NCBI RefSeq assembly: GCF_000735435.1
Contig: NZ_JMPP01000018.1
Coordinates: 124,001-188,000, forward strand
Direction of reading: 5' to 3'
DNA from: Klebsiella planticola ATCC 33531
Lineage (GTDB): Bacteria; Pseudomonadota; Gammaproteobacteria; Enterobacterales; Enterobacteriaceae
Length of the DNA stretch: 64,000 nucleotides
Shown here: one piece after another, positions 63,531-64,000 of the stretch
How positions within the stretch are numbered: position 1 is the first letter of the stretch
Layout of the letters: every line of letters starts with the position of its first letter
Program-made: the position numbers and the translations under genes
The notes under the pieces: generated by a model
What the model saw: only the letters and a program-made list of their open reading frames with translations
The model's database searches: none
What the model was told of the DNA's origin: nothing

Positions 63531-64000
63531 ATGAAAAAAATTATGCTTATCGGCTATGGCGCCATGGCGCAAGCGGTAATTGAACGGCTGCCCCCGCAGG
63601 TCACGTTAGGCTGGATTGTCGCCCGGGAAGCCCATCAGGCGGCGATTCGCGCCCGCTTTGGCGATGCGGTGACGGTGCTTGACGATCCGCAATCTTGTAC
63701 GGAAACCCCGGATCTGGTGCTGGAGTGCGCCAGCCAACAGGCGGTTGCGCAATATGGCGAAGCCATTCTCGCCCGCGGCTGGCATCTGGCGGTGATCTCT
63801 ACCGGCGCGCTGGCCGATAGCGCGCTCGAACAGCGTTTATATCAGGCGGGCGGTAGGCTGACGCTGCTCTCCGGCGCGGTGGCCGGCATTGACGGACTGG
63901 CGGCGGCAAAAGAGGGCGGTCTTGAGCGCGTGACCTATCAGTCGCGCAAAAGCCCGGCCAGCTGGCGTGGAAGCTACGCGGAAATGCTCATCGACCTCAA
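63531..64000 (+). CDS. Aspartate dehydrogenase family protein (3' end outside window)
   Basis: The first 156 codons are in view. The Rossmann motif is GYGAMAQAVIERL, followed by LVLECASQQAV, VISTGALAD and LLSGAVAGIDGLAAAKEGGL, which are typical of NadX-type L-aspartate dehydrogenases. The reaction is aspartate plus NAD(P) to iminoaspartate, then oxaloacetate and ammonia. ATG 63531 follows AAGGAG. Why it sits in an aromatic operon is unclear. The gene leaves the window in frame. Confidence 0.88.
   Translation, partial: MKKIMLIGYGAMAQAVIERLPPQVTLGWIVAREAHQAAIRARFGDAVTVLDDPQSCTETPDLVLECASQQAVAQYGEAILARGWHLAVISTGALADSALEQRLYQAGGRLTLLSGAVAGIDGLAAAKEGGLERVTYQSRKSPASWRGSYAEMLIDL

Overview
The window reads as chromosome of a Klebsiella-type enterobacterium. 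Most of it is a backbone collinear with Escherichia coli K-12: mutY-yggX-mltC-nupG and speC-yqgA-tRNA-Phe on one side, and yggL-yggN, hemW-rdgB-yggU-yggT-yggS-yggR, ruvX-yqgE-gshB-rsmE-endA-sprT, galP, metK, yqgB-speA-speB on the other. Protein lengths and motifs match the E. coli proteins almost residue for residue. Blocks absent from E. coli K-12 at these points interrupt the backbone: a second-type citrate fermentation locus, a sugar ABC transporter, a CsgD-like regulator, a polysaccharide-utilisation locus and an aromatic catabolic locus. There is no sign of a plasmid, phage or insertion sequence.

Layout. 1-3.5 kb: 3' part of a cystathionine beta-synthase-like PLP enzyme, divergent from an amino-acid ABC transporter (permease, ATPase, binding protein). 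3.5-9.5 kb: AraC regulator divergent from a DUF2264 protein, a LacY-like symporter, a GH88 unsaturated glucuronyl hydrolase and a DJ-1/PfpI protein, which looks like a locus for unsaturated uronyl disaccharides. 9.5-13.4 kb: a degraded accessory zone next to tRNA-Phe, with a GNAT gene, a TetR gene, relics of an iron-containing redox enzyme and a GH13 glucosidase joined head to head at a deletion scar, and a tandem repeat that carries the tRNA 3' end. 13.5-16.8 kb: yqgA and speC. 16.9-26.9 kb: CitA/CitB-type two-component system divergent from a complete citrate lyase operon (2HCT transporter, FAH-family protein, citCDEFXG). 26.9-32.9 kb: nupG, mltC, yggX, mutY, trmB, yggL, yggN. 32.9-36.1 kb: sugar ABC transporter. 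36.4-49.1 kb: hemW through metK. 49.8-53.1 kb: yqgB, speA and speB (agmatine route to putrescine; speC gives the ornithine route). 53.1-64 kb: an aromatic catabolic locus.

The aromatic locus is the most interesting part. A lone MFS gene is divergent from a run of genes for a Rieske ferredoxin, a small HTH-like protein, an alpha-only ring-hydroxylating oxygenase, an SDR, an IclR regulator, an extradiol-type VOC dioxygenase, a ferredoxin reductase, a second MFS carrier, a cupin, an alpha/beta hydrolase, an SDR lacking the usual catalytic Tyr/Lys, and the start of an aspartate dehydrogenase. Three copies of GTTTCA-N4-TGAAAC in the divergent promoter region are good candidates for the IclR operator. 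The set describes a complete three-component dioxygenase plus meta-cleavage route for an aromatic substrate that cannot be named from sequence; aspartate dehydrogenase in such an operon is unusual.

All calls come from reading translations and motifs; no database search was run, so family names rest on recognised motifs, lengths and gene order.
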